DNA from: Rhodospirillales bacterium URHD0017
GTDB taxonomy: Bacteria > Pseudomonadota > Alphaproteobacteria > Reyranellales > Reyranellaceae
DNA length: 64,000 nucleotides
Direction of reading: 5' to 3'
Assembly (NCBI GenBank): GCA_900110395.1
Contig: FODP01000007.1
Location: 372,001-436,000 of the forward strand
Positions 1-11,400 of this stretch are shown one piece after another. The translations under genes and the position numbers were made by a program. The stretch's first letter is position 1. Each line of letters opens with the position of its first letter. A model generated the notes under the pieces. It searched no databases. It saw only the letters and a list, made by a program, of their open reading frames with translations, and was not told where the DNA came from.

Positions 1-3000
1 GCCTGGGCCTTCGTCGCCCACACCGACAGCCGGTTCGATCCGGAGACCCTGACCCGCTTCGTGCGCGCCTACCAGACCGTCCAGCCGCTCAGCATCGGCG
101 AGCTGTGGGCCGTGGCGATCACGCTGCGCATCGTGCTGGTCGAGAACCTGCGGCGTTCGGCCGTGCGCATCATGAGCCGCCGCTCGGCGCGCGAGGAGGC
201 GGACAGCGTGGCCGACCGCCTGATGGGCGTGAACGACCGCGCCGCCGACCCGGCGGCGCTCGCGCCCTATCAGCGGCTTCCCTTCTCCGAGGGCTTTTTC
301 GTTCAGCTCGTCCAGCGCCTGCGCGACCAGGATCCGGAGACGACGCCTGCCGTGGGCTGGCTGCAGGAGCAGCTGAAGCGCGAGGGCACAACGGCCGATG
401 AGATGGTGCGCCACGAGCATCAGCTGCAGGGCGCGACCAACGTGACGGTACGCAACATCATCACCAGCATGCGCCTGATCTCCGATGTCGATTGGGCGAA
501 GCTGTTCGAGGCGGTAAGCCCGGTCGACGATGCGCTGCGTGCCGGCAGCGACTTCGCCGCCATGGATTTCGCCACACGCAACCTCTATCGCACGGCGATC
601 GAGCAGATCGCTCGCGGCACCGAGTTTGCGGAAGTGGCGGTCGCGCGCGGCGCCCTCGAAGCCGCCGCGTCGTCGCCCGACGTGAACGGCGATCAGCGGC
701 AGCGCGATCCTGGCTATCATCTCATCGGTGGCGGCCGGCCCGCCTTCGAGCGGTCCGTGCGGTTCCGCCCGTCCGGCCTCGCCTTGCGGCGACGCTTCGC
801 CGCCGCGGGGATTTCGGGCTACGTCGCGAGCGTCTCCTTCACGGCCGCGGTCGTTCTCTTCCTTCCCCTGCTCATGCTGGCGCAGGTGGGCCTCACCGGC
901 TGGCAAGCCGCGGTCATGGTCCTGGTCGGCCTTCTGCCGGCGATCGATGCCGCGTTGCTGCTGGTCAACCGGGCGATCACCGGCGGCTTCGGCGCAATGC
1001 TACTGCCCGGCCTCGAGCTCAGGTCGGGCGTGCCGCCCGGGCTGCGGACCCTCGTCGCCGTCCCGACGCTGCTGTCGACCCGCGCATCCGTCGACGAGCA
1101 GCTTCAGCGGCTGGAGGTGCACTATCTCGCCAATCCCGGTGGCGCGGTGCATTTCGCGCTCCTGTCGGACTGGACGGATGCCGACGCGGAGACCAACCCG
1201 GGCGACGCCGACCTCGTGGCGGCGGCCGCGGCGGGCATCGCCCGGCTCAACAGCCGCCATCCCAGCGCCGAAGGTGCCGATCGTTTCCTCCTGCTGCACC
1301 GCCATCGCGTCTGGAACGAGGCGCAGGGACGCTGGATGGGATGGGAGCGCAAGCGCGGCAAGCTGCACGAGCTCAATCGCCTGCTGCGCGGCGCGACCGA
1401 CACGACATTCCTCGACACCGGATCGCGCGCTCTGCCGGCCGACATCCGCTATGTCGTCACCCTCGACTCCGACACGCGACTGCCGCGCGACGCGATCCAG
1501 CGCCTGGTCGGCAAGATGGCGCACCCGCTCAACCGGCCGCGTCTCGATGCCAGCGGGAACCGGGTGGTCGAAGGCTATGGCGTGCTGCAGCCGCGCGTCA
1601 CGCCGTCCTTGTCGGTCGGCGTGGAAGGATCGCTGTTCCAACGGATCTTCTCCCGCAGCAGCGGCATCGATCCCTATTCGTCGGCGGTGTCGGACGTCTA
1701 TCAGGACCTGTTCGGCGAGGGCTCCTACTCCGGCAAGGGCATCTACGACATCGATGCCTTCGAGGCTGCGCTGCGCGGCCGGGTGCCCGACAATGCGATG
1801 CTGAGCCACGATCTCTTCGAGGGTGTGTTCGCCCGCTCGGGCCTGGTGTCCGACATCGAGGTGGTCGAGGAGTTCCCCGCCCGCTACGACGCCGCCGCGG
1901 CACGCCAGCACCGGTGGGCGCGCGGCGACTGGCAGCTGCTGCCCTGGCTGCTCGGCCGCGTGAAGGGCAGCCTGACGCAGGAAGCCTCCAGCCCTGTCAC
2001 GGCGATCGGCTTCTGGAAGATGTTCGACAATCTGCGGCGCACCTTGTCGGCGCCGGCGGCGTTCGTCGCGCTGCTGGCGGGGTGGACCCTGCCGCTTCCC
2101 GCCGCGCTCGTGTGGACGGGCTTCGTCCTGCTGACGGTCGCCCTGCCGACGATCCTGCCGGTGATCGCGGCCCTCGTGCCGCGGCATGCCGGGGTCACGA
2201 CACGCAGTCATTTTTCAGCGCTTGCGTCGGATATCGTCAACGCCGCGGCGCAGACCGTCCTGCTCGTGGCCTTTCTGCCCCATCAAGCCTGGCTGATGCT
2301 GGATGCGATCGGCCGGACCATGTACCGGCTGTTCGTGAGTCGTCGCCGCCTGCTCGACTGGACCACCTCGGCCCAGTCCAACAGCCGGCGCGACGATTGG
2401 CCGAGCTTCGCCGGCCAGATGGCGGGAAGCCTGCTGATCACGTCGCTGGCGGCCTTGGCCGTCTGGCAGGCCGGCCGCGCGGCGTTGCCGGTCGCGGCGC
2501 CCTTCATCCTCGCCTGGCTGCTCTCGCCCGCGATCGCGCGCTGGGTGAGCGTGGCGCCGGTCGATGCCGGCAGCCTGCCGATCTCGCCGTCCGACGCCGG
2601 CGCGCTGCGGCTGATCGCGCGCCGGACCTGGCGGTTCTTCGAGACGTTCGTCACGGCGGCCGACAACATGCTGCCGCCGGACAATTTCCAGGAGGATCCC
2701 ACCGCCGTCGTCGCTCACCGGACGTCGCCGACCAATATCGGCCTTCTGCTGCTGTCGACGGCCGCCGCCCGGGAATTCGGATGGATCGGCACGCTGGAGG
2801 CCGTCGAGCGCCTGGAGGCAACGTTGGCGACGGTCGGACGCCTGAAACGGTTCCGCGGCCATTTCTGCAACTGGTACGACACGACCGACCTGAGACCACT
2901 CGATCCGATCTACATCTCCTCGGTCGACAGCGGCAACCTGGCCGGCCACCTGATCGCGCTCGCCAACACCTGCGCGGCCTGGCGGCGCGGCCTCGCCGGT

Positions 3001-6000
3001 GCGGCAGCGATCGCGAGCGGCGTGGGCGACAGCTTGGCGCTCGCGCGCGAGGCCTTGAGAGCGTTGCCCGACGACCGACGCACGCACCTCGTCACTGCGC
3101 AGGAGCTGGTCGGTGCGCTCGACGATCTTGCCGCTGCGCTGCCAAGGCTGCCCGAGCGGCTGGACGATCTGGTGACGGGCGCCGGCAAGGCCGCCGACCT
3201 GGCGCGCACGCTGGCCGACGAACGGGCCGATGCCGCGAGCGAGGACGTGCTGTTCTGGGTCGAGGCCGTGCACCGGTCGATCGCGAGCCACTGCCGCGAC
3301 GCCGCCCAGGACGCCGAGGCGAGCGCGGCGCTGGGTCGTCGGCTGCAGACCATCGAGGTCACGACCCGCGCCCTGGTCACCACCATGGAGTTCGATTTCC
3401 TCCTTGACCGCGACCGCCGCCTGCTCGCCATCGGCCATCTTGTTGCCGAGGATACGCTCGACCCTTATTGCTACGATCTGCTGGCCTCGGAAGCACGGCT
3501 CGCCAGTTTCATGGCGATCGCCCTGGGCGAGGTGCCGGCCCGCCACTGGTTCCGGCTGGGCCGCGAAGTGACGCCGATCGGGCGCGGCGCGGCGCTGGTC
3601 TCGTGGTCGGGCTCGATGTTCGAATATCTCATGCCGTCGCTGGTCATGCGCGCGCCACGCGGCAGCCTGATCGAGAAGACCAACAGCCTGATCGTGCGGC
3701 GGCAGATCGACTACGCCACCAGCCGCGGCGTGCCATGGGGCATCTCCGAATCCGCCTACAACGCGCGCGACAAGGAGCTGACCTACCAGTATTCCAACTT
3801 CGGCGTGCCCGGTCTCGGCTTCAAGCGCGGCCTCGGCGAGGACATCGTCATCGCGCCCTACGCGACGGCGCTGGCCGCCATGGTCGACCCGGCGGCGGCG
3901 GTGGCCAACTTCACGCGGCTGGCCGGCATCGGCGGGCTCGGCCACTATGGCTTCTACGAGGCGCTCGACTTCACGCCGTCCCGCCTGCCGGACGGCCAGG
4001 CCCGCGCGGTCGTGCGTGCCTATATGGCCCACCATCAGGGCATGACGATCGTGGCCCTCGCCAATGCGTTGCTCGACGGCGTGATGCGCACGCGCTTCCA
4101 CACCGAGCCGATGATCCAGGCGACCGAGCTCCTGTTGCAGGAGCGCACGCCGCGCGACGTCGCCGTCGCCCATCCGCGCATCGAGGAGCTTGGTGTCGGC
4201 GCCCCGGGGGAGGAGCTCGAGCCCGCCGTCGTGCGCCGTCTGCACAACCCGCACGCGGCCAGCCCGTCCGTGCACCTGCTGTCCAACGGACGCTACTCGG
4301 TGATGCTGACAGCTGCCGGCTCGGGCTACAGCCGCTGGGGCGAGCACGCCGTCACGCGCTGGCGCGAGGACACGACGCGCGACGATTGGGGCAGCTACGT
4401 CCTGTTGCGCGATGTCGCCAGCGGCGAGGTGTGGTCGGCCGCCTACCAGCCGCGCGGCACGCGACCCGACCGCTATGACGTCATGTTTGCCGAGGATCGG
4501 GCGGAATTCGTGCGGCACGACGGGGTCCTCACCACCACGCTCGATGTCGTCGTGTCGCCCGAGGACGATGCCGAGGTCCGGCGCGTGACGATCGCCAATG
4601 CCGGGCGCGAACCACGCGACATCGAGCTCACCTCCTTTGCCGAGATCGCCCTGGCGCCGCCGCTTGCCGACGCGGCACACCAGGCCTTTTCCAAGCTGTT
4701 CGTGCAGACCGAGTATCTCGCCGCCGCCGGCGCCATCCTGGCGACGCGTCGGCGCCGCAGCCCGGGCGAAGCCGAGCTATGGGCTGCCCATCTCGCGGTG
4801 GTCGAGGGCGAGGCGATCGGCGAGGTCGAGATCGAGACCGATCGCGCGCGCTTTCTTGGCCGCGGCAACGACGTCGGCAACTCCGTCGCGGTGCTGGACG
4901 GCCGGCGCCTCTCCAACACTGTCGGAGCCGTGCTCGATCCGATCTTCGCGCTGCGCCGGCGTGTGCGCGTTGCGCCGGGCGGCGTGGCGCGCATCGCCTT
5001 CTGGACGGTCGTCGGGCGCTCGCGCGAAGCGCTGGTCGATACCATCGACAAGCATCAGGACACCAACGCCTTCGAACGGGCCGCCACGCTGGCATGGACG
5101 CAGGCGCAGGTTCAGTTGCGCCATCTCGACGTCGCCCCCGGCCAGGCCAACCTCTATCAGCGCCTCGCCGGACACGTGATCTACGCCGGCCCGGCGCTAC
5201 GCTCTTCGTCGGATACGATCAGCCGTGGCCTCGCGGGACAGCATTTCCTGTGGGCTCAGGGCATCTCGGGCGACCTGCCGATCGTGCTGGTGCGCATCGA
5301 CGAGGTCGAGGATTCGGCCGTCGTCAGCGAGGTCCTGCGCGCTCGCGAGTATTGGCACCTCAAGGGGCTGGCGGTCGATGTCGTCATCCTGAACGAACGA
5401 GGCGCCTCCTACGTGCAGGACCTGCAGATCGCCCTGGAGACGTTGGTCCGCACCAGCCGGTCGCGGACGCATCTCGGGGCCGAGGACGAGCCCGGCGGGA
5501 TCTTCGTGCTGCGCAGCGATCTGATCTCCGCCGAAACCCGCGCCCTGTTGCTCGCCGTTGCCCGGGTGGTCCTGCTCAGCCGGCGCGGCGGCCTGAAAGA
5601 CCAGCTCGATCGACTTCAGACACCGCGTGGCGTGCTGCCGCCGGCCAGGCGCAAGCCCGTTGCCGACGCCGCTCCGGCGAAGCCCCCGTCGCCGGTCGCG
5701 GCCCTGGCGGCCCTGCAATTCTTCAATGGCCTCGGCGGCTTCTCGCCCGACGGCCGTGAATACGTGACGGTGCTGGGACCGGGCCAGTCGACGCCGGCGC
5801 CCTGGATCAATGTCGTCTCCAATCCGTCGTTCGGGTTCCAGGTGGCCGTCGAAGGCGGTGGCTATACCTGGTCGCAGAACAGTCGCGACAACCAGCTCAC
5901 GCCTTGGTCGAACGATCCGGTCAGCGACCGGCCCGGCGAAGTCCTCTATGTGCGCGATCTCGACAGTGGCGCCTTGTGGACGCCGACGGCGCTGCCGATC

Positions 6001-7263
6001 CGCCTCGAGCAGCCCTACATCGTCCGGCATGGGCGGGGCTACAGCCGCTTCGAGCTGGTGGCCCACGGCATCGTGCTCGAGCTGCTGCAGTACGTGCCGT
6101 TGGCGGATTCCCTCAAGATCTCCCGGCTCACCATCCGCAACATCTCCGACCGCCCGCGCCGTCTGTCGGTCACGGCGTTTGCCGAATGGGTGCTTGGCCT
6201 GTCGCGCGGCGCGTCGGCGCCGACGGTCGTCACCGAACGCGACGCCGCGACCGGAGCGATCTTCGCGCGCAATCCCTGGAGCCTGCATCACGGCGCGCGC
6301 GTTGCCTTCGCCGACCTCTGCGGCCGCCAGACGGCATGGACCGCCGATCGCGGCGAGTTCATCGGCCGCAATTGCACCATCGACAATCCCGCCGCGCTGA
6401 GTGCCGCCATCCCGCTGTCGCAGCGCGTCGGTGCCGGTCTCGATCCCTGCGCCGCCCTGCAGACGACTGTCGAGCTCGATCGCGACGGCACGACCGAGGT
6501 CGTCTTCTTCCTCGGCCAGGCGGGCGACGCCGACGAGGCGCGGGCCCTGATCGAGCGCTACCGCAGCGCCGATCTCGACGCCGTCCATCGCGAGGTCACG
6601 GGCTACTGGCAGGAGACGCTGGGCACGGTGCAGGTGAAGACGCCGGATCGCGCCATGGACATCCTGCTGAACGGCCCGCTGCTCTACCAGACCCTGGCCT
6701 GCCGCTACTGGGCGCGTTCGGCCTTCTATCAGGCGAGCGGCGCCTATGGCTTCCGTGACCAGCTTCAGGATGTCATGTCGCTCGCCGTGGCAAGGCCCGA
6801 GCTGGCGCGCGAGCACATCCTGCGCGCGGCGGCGCGGCAATTCATCGAGGGCGACTTCCAGCATTGGTGGTTCCCGCCCGCGGGGCAGGGCGTGCGCACG
6901 CGCATCTCCGACGACCGGGCATGGCTCGCGACGGTCGCGGCGCACTACATAGAGACGACGGGCGATGCGGCGATCCTCGACGAAAAGGTGCCATTCCTCG
7001 ATGGCCCCGCCCTCAAGCCGGGCGAGCACGATCTCTACTTCCAGCCAGGCCAGGCCGATGAGGCGGCGACACTGTATGAGCATTGCGCGAGGGGTCTCGA
7101 TCACAGCCTCGAGACCGGCGTGCACGGCCTGCCGCTGATGGGGACCGGCGACTGGAACGACGGCATGAACCGCGTCGGTGGGGCAGGGCGCGGCGAAAGC
7201 GTTTGGCTCGGCTGGTTCTTCCATGGTGCCCTTACGGCCTTCGCCCCGATCGCCTTGGCCTGA
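1..7263 (+). CDS. ndvB: Cyclic beta-1,2-glucan synthase (NdvB/ChvB family), 5' end outside window, stopped early by TGA
   Basis: The reading frame is open from the first base, so the true start lies left of the window. Numbering from base 1, residues 260-330 hold membrane segments, a glycosyltransferase (GT84-type) core has Asp489-Ser-Asp491 and a QHRWARGDW motif near residue 636, more membrane segments follow at about 680-850, then the glycoamylase-like region (motif YNARDKELTYQYSN near 1250) and the C-terminal GH94-like phosphorylase region with GTGDWNDGMNR near 2381. The family makes cyclic beta-1,2-glucan from UDP-glucose at the inner membrane for osmotic adaptation and host interaction. 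NdvB proteins are about 2,800 residues; this frame is stopped at codon 2421 by TGA at 7261-7263 while homology continues in the same frame. Whether the truncated product works is unknown; the lost piece includes part of the C-terminal catalytic domain. Confidence 0.9.
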   Translation, partial: AWAFVAHTDSRFDPETLTRFVRAYQTVQPLSIGELWAVAITLRIVLVENLRRSAVRIMSRRSAREEADSVADRLMGVNDRAADPAALAPYQRLPFSEGFFVQLVQRLRDQDPETTPAVGWLQEQLKREGTTADEMVRHEHQLQGATNVTVRNIITSMRLISDVDWAKLFEAVSPVDDALRAGSDFAAMDFATRNLYRTAIEQIARGTEFAEVAVARGALEAAASSPDVNGDQRQRDPGYHLIGGGRPAFERSVRFRPSGLALRRRFAAAGISGYVASVSFTAAVVLFLPLLMLAQVGLTGWQAAVMVLVGLLPAIDAALLLVNRAITGGFGAMLLPGLELRSGVPPGLRTLVAVPTLLSTRASVDEQLQRLEVHYLANPGGAVHFALLSDWTDADAETNPGDADLVAAAAAGIARLNSRHPSAEGADRFLLLHRHRVWNEAQGRWMGWERKRGKLHELNRLLRGATDTTFLDTGSRALPADIRYVVTLDSDTRLPRDAIQRLVGKMAHPLNRPRLDASGNRVVEGYGVLQPRVTPSLSVGVEGSLFQRIFSRSSGIDPYSSAVSDVYQDLFGEGSYSGKGIYDIDAFEAALRGRVPDNAMLSHDLFEGVFARSGLVSDIEVVEEFPARYDAAAARQHRWARGDWQLLPWLLGRVKGSLTQEASSPVTAIGFWKMFDNLRRTLSAPAAFVALLAGWTLPLPAALVWTGFVLLTVALPTILPVIAALVPRHAGVTTRSHFSALASDIVNAAAQTVLLVAFLPHQAWLMLDAIGRTMYRLFVSRRRLLDWTTSAQSNSRRDDWPSFAGQMAGSLLITSLAALAVWQAGRAALPVAAPFILAWLLSPAIARWVSVAPVDAGSLPISPSDAGALRLIARRTWRFFETFVTAADNMLPPDNFQEDPTAVVAHRTSPTNIGLLLLSTAAAREFGWIGTLEAVERLEATLATVGRLKRFRGHFCNWYDTTDLRPLDPIYISSVDSGNLAGHLIALANTCAAWRRGLAGAAAIASGVGDSLALAREALRALPDDRRTHLVTAQELVGALDDLAAALPRLPERLDDLVTGAGKAADLARTLADERADAASEDVLFWVEAVHRSIASHCRDAAQDAEASAALGRRLQTIEVTTRALVTTMEFDFLLDRDRRLLAIGHLVAEDTLDPYCYDLLASEARLASFMAIALGEVPARHWFRLGREVTPIGRGAALVSWSGSMFEYLMPSLVMRAPRGSLIEKTNSLIVRRQIDYATSRGVPWGISESAYNARDKELTYQYSNFGVPGLGFKRGLGEDIVIAPYATALAAMVDPAAAVANFTRLAGIGGLGHYGFYEALDFTPSRLPDGQARAVVRAYMAHHQGMTIVALANALLDGVMRTRFHTEPMIQATELLLQERTPRDVAVAHPRIEELGVGAPGEELEPAVVRRLHNPHAASPSVHLLSNGRYSVMLTAAGSGYSRWGEHAVTRWREDTTRDDWGSYVLLRDVASGEVWSAAYQPRGTRPDRYDVMFAEDRAEFVRHDGVLTTTLDVVVSPEDDAEVRRVTIANAGREPRDIELTSFAEIALAPPLADAAHQAFSKLFVQTEYLAAAGAILATRRRRSPGEAELWAAHLAVVEGEAIGEVEIETDRARFLGRGNDVGNSVAVLDGRRLSNTVGAVLDPIFALRRRVRVAPGGVARIAFWTVVGRSREALVDTIDKHQDTNAFERAATLAWTQAQVQLRHLDVAPGQANLYQRLAGHVIYAGPALRSSSDTISRGLAGQHFLWAQGISGDLPIVLVRIDEVEDSAVVSEVLRAREYWHLKGLAVDVVILNERGASYVQDLQIALETLVRTSRSRTHLGAEDEPGGIFVLRSDLISAETRALLLAVARVVLLSRRGGLKDQLDRLQTPRGVLPPARRKPVADAAPAKPPSPVAALAALQFFNGLGGFSPDGREYVTVLGPGQSTPAPWINVVSNPSFGFQVAVEGGGYTWSQNSRDNQLTPWSNDPVSDRPGEVLYVRDLDSGALWTPTALPIRLEQPYIVRHGRGYSRFELVAHGIVLELLQYVPLADSLKISRLTIRNISDRPRRLSVTAFAEWVLGLSRGASAPTVVTERDAATGAIFARNPWSLHHGARVAFADLCGRQTAWTADRGEFIGRNCTIDNPAALSAAIPLSQRVGAGLDPCAALQTTVELDRDGTTEVVFFLGQAGDADEARALIERYRSADLDAVHREVTGYWQETLGTVQVKTPDRAMDILLNGPLLYQTLACRYWARSAFYQASGAYGFRDQLQDVMSLAVARPELAREHILRAAARQFIEGDFQHWWFPPAGQGVRTRISDDRAWLATVAAHYIETTGDAAILDEKVPFLDGPALKPGEHDLYFQPGQADEAATLYEHCARGLDHSLETGVHGLPLMGTGDWNDGMNRVGGAGRGESVWLGWFFHGALTAFAPIALA

Positions 7264-8139
7264 AATGAGCCGGCGCGGACCAAGGCCTGGAAGGCGCATG
7301 CCGAGGCGCTGGCGGCAGCGCTCGACCGCGACGGCTGGGATGGCGACTGGTATCGCCGCGGCTACTACGACGATGGCACGCCGCTCGGTTCTGCGAAGAG
7401 CCAGGAGTGCCGCATCGATTCCATCGCCCAGTCCTGGGCGGCGATGTCGGGAGCGGGTGATCCTGCGCGGGCGGTCCGGGCGATGGCGGCCCTCGATCGC
7501 GACCTGGTGCATCGTGGCGACCGGCTGGCGCTGCTCTTCACCCCGCCGTTCGACAGGACCGCGCAGGAGCCCGGCTATATCAAGGGCTATCCGCCCGGTA
7601 TCCGCGAGAATGGCGGCCAATACACCCATGCCGCTGCCTGGGCGATCATGGGCTTTGCCGCGCTCGGCCAGGGCGACAAGGCGGCCGAGCTGTTTGCGCT
7701 GATCAATCCCATCAATCACACCAGCACGCGCGCGGGCGTGCTGCGCTACAAGGTCGAGCCCTATGTCGCGGCCGCCGACGTCTATTCGGTGGCGCCGCAT
7801 GTCGGGCGGGGTGGCTGGACCTGGTACACGGGCTCGGCCGGCTGGCTCTACCGCGCCGGCATCGAGGCGATCCTGGGCCTCACGATCAAAGGCGGGTCAC
7901 TGGTGATCGATCCGTGCATCCCGGCCGCATGGCCCGGCTTCGAGATGACCTTGCGCTATCGCGGCGCGACCTACGACATCTCGATCCGAAATCCCGACGG
8001 CGTCAGCCGGGGCGTGATTGCCGCGCAGTTGGACGGTGAGCCTCAGCCTCTCCTGCTGGGCAACGCGCGCCTGCCGCTCAGGGTCGACAACGGCACGCAC
8101 ACGATCGTCGTCACCTTGGGCCGGCTCGTCGCGGCGTAG
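7264..8139 (+). pseudogene. ndvB: C-terminal part of the cyclic beta-glucan synthase, cut off by an in-frame TGA
   Basis: The frame directly after the TGA (7261-7263) carries on without shift for 291 codons to a TAG at 8137-8139. It reads NEPARTKAWKAHAEAL, then GWDGDWYRRGYYDDGTPLGS and ECRIDSIAQSW, which is the usual end of the NdvB phosphorylase-like domain. The first in-frame ATG after the stop is at 7444, inside the domain, so separate translation would give an incomplete fold. Changing TGA to CGA would restore an Ala-Arg-Asn junction like that of intact relatives, so a single C-to-T change (or a base-call error) is the simplest explanation. No frame change is needed. Confidence 0.85.
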
Positions 8140-8140
8140 C

Positions 8141-8278
8141 TTATTTGCGCTTGCCGGCGATCGCCTTGGCAGGGTTGGAGTTGGCCGAGGCGAAGGGTGA
8201 GGTGGCAACGACGACCTTCGGCTTGTTCTGCTTGGGCTTCTTCATCTCGCGATTGCTGCGGCGGTGTTTCTGCGACAT
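8141..8278 (-). CDS. Small basic conserved hypothetical protein (45 aa)
   Basis: A 45-residue Lys/Arg-rich protein starting MSQKHRRSNREMKKPKQNK. The ATG at 8278 is preceded by AGGGA five bases upstream, which supports this start over the longer frame that begins near 8350. Short proteins with a similar KKPK-rich start are common as unnamed proteins in alphaproteobacteria, so it is likely a real gene; its function is unknown. It converges on the glucan synthase remnant with one base between the two stop codons. No membrane segment or known domain is visible. Confidence 0.6.
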   Translation of the reverse strand: MSQKHRRSNREMKKPKQNKPKVVVATSPFASANSNPAKAIAGKRK

Positions 8279-8375
8279 CGGATCCCTCATGGTGTCATGC
8301 TGAGCGCGGAACACCCGCAGCCGCGAAGACCGTAGGCGCTTTGTCGCCACCTGTACGATTTATCTCCATCGCCTG

Positions 8376-8530
8376 CCTCCCCAGCGAAGCTGGGGAGGTG
8401 CCCTCGTCAGAAGCTGGGGAGGTGCCCTCGTCATACGAGGGCGGAGGGGTCATGAGTCGCAACGTCGGCTCATGACCCCTCCGCCCGCTTACGCGGGCAC
8501 CTCCCCTTCGCGGACTCCGCGAAGGGGAGG
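8376..8530. repeat. Long compound inverted repeat with an internal 24-bp tandem duplication
   Basis: Two outer hairpins (8376-8398, and about 8502-8530) flank an inner inverted pair (GGAGGGGTCATGAG near 8442 and its complement near 8470). A 24-bp unit is repeated in tandem at 8386-8409 and 8410-8433. The arms carry the same kind of CCTCCCC and GGGGAGG ends as the other paired palindromes of this window. It lies between two minus-strand genes and has no coding content. Confidence 0.85.
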
Positions 8531-8542
8531 AAAGGCTTCGCT

Positions 8543-9172
8543 CTAGAAGTGATAGTTCACACCGACGCGAATCAGGTTGTTGTTCGCGGTCTCATTGCTG
8601 CCGGGCAGCAACGACGTGCTGGGCGTCCCCATGTAGAGGTACTCCAGCTTCATCGACCAGCGCTCGGTGACAAGGCCTTCGATGCCACCGCCCGCGGTCC
8701 AGGTCCAGTAGTTGGCGCTGGCCGAGATCGGGCCGTCGATGCTGCGCTGGCCCCACACGGCGCCGCCGGTGAGGTAGGGCATCACGCTGCCGACCGGATA
8801 GCCAAGACGGGCACGCATGGTGCTGAACCACGGCGTCCGCTCAGTCGTGCTGAAGGGCCCGAAGCCGCTGCCGCCATTCACACTTTGAGCAAAGGTCGAG
8901 CCCTGGAAGTCGATCTCACCGCCCAGCACTACGGGACCGAGGAGATAATTGTAGCCGGCCTGGGCACCGCCGACGAAACCGCTGCCCGCGCCGGAGAAGC
9001 CACCGGGACCGGCAGGTCCCGCAAAGGACATTGACGTGTTGCCGAACATGCCGCCGGCGTTGAGGCCGGCATAGAAGCCGTTCCAGGCTGGGCTGGCCTG
9101 CTGCGCGGCGACTTGTGTCGTCGCCATCGCCGTCGCAGCGATCGCCAGTCCGAGAGAGGTCCACTTGCGCAT
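8543..9172 (-). CDS. Outer-membrane beta-barrel protein (Omp25/opacity-like porin family)
   Basis: The 209-residue product begins with a clear signal peptide (MRKWTSLGLAIAATAMATT, cleavage near VAAQ) and continues with alternating aromatic and Gly-rich strands such as WNGFYAGLNAGG and YNYLLGPVVLGGEIDFQG. It ends in RVGVNYHF, with the terminal Phe expected of BAM-inserted barrels. Length and pattern match the eight-stranded outer-membrane proteins abundant in alphaproteobacteria (Omp25/Omp31, RopB). The role is probably structural or surface; no specific ligand can be read from the sequence. The gene has its own upstream region, divergent from recQ. Confidence 0.85.
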   Translation of the reverse strand: MRKWTSLGLAIAATAMATTQVAAQQASPAWNGFYAGLNAGGMFGNTSMSFAGPAGPGGFSGAGSGFVGGAQAGYNYLLGPVVLGGEIDFQGSTFAQSVNGGSGFGPFSTTERTPWFSTMRARLGYPVGSVMPYLTGGAVWGQRSIDGPISASANYWTWTAGGGIEGLVTERWSMKLEYLYMGTPSTSLLPGSNETANNNLIRVGVNYHF

Positions 9173-9464
9173 TCATCGACTCCACGCCAGTTGAACTCCC
9201 CCGTCGGCAGTACGGCACGAATGCCGAGATCGTGCCTGTGGCAAGTGCGTGCGACCGCGGCGAACCCAACGTGAATCGAATCGGGCGAAATGAAGTCGCA
9301 TGGCGACGCAGAGTACGCACGCGTTGTGCAGCAGGAGAGTGATAGAAAAAATACTGGCTATGCAACCGGAGGTTTGTGGTGATGCCCGATCTCTCCGCGG
9401 ACTGTTGACAAGTCCGCGCAAGAATTTCCCCGGCCAGCGCCTGCGGGCGCTACTGTGACAGCAC
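9173..9464. promoter_or_regulatory. Divergent intergenic region between the barrel protein gene and recQ
   Basis: The 292 bases separate two divergent starts (9172 minus and 9465 plus), so both promoters should lie here. The part around 9340-9390 is less GC-rich than its surroundings. I see no convincing -35/-10 pair, operator palindrome or RNA gene. Confidence 0.4.
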
Positions 9465-11291
<1,827 letters not shown>

Positions 11292-11400
11292 CTCCGCCCG
11301 GAACTCCAACGCCGCATCGCCGTTAAAAGGGTCGCGCTACCGGCAAATCCGCCTGTCGTGCCGCCCAACGAGCGGGCAGTGAGGTGATGGAGCGACCACG

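Noticed and set aside
2215..4680. Long minus-strand frames opposite the glucan synthase (also 5197-7800)
   Set aside because: They are antisense to well-supported coding sequence, are Arg/His/Gly-rich without motifs, and have no ribosome sites.
7261..7263. Reading the TGA as selenocysteine or programmed readthrough
   Set aside because: No selenocysteine insertion hairpin is apparent after the codon, and a one-base change to an Arg codon explains the site better.
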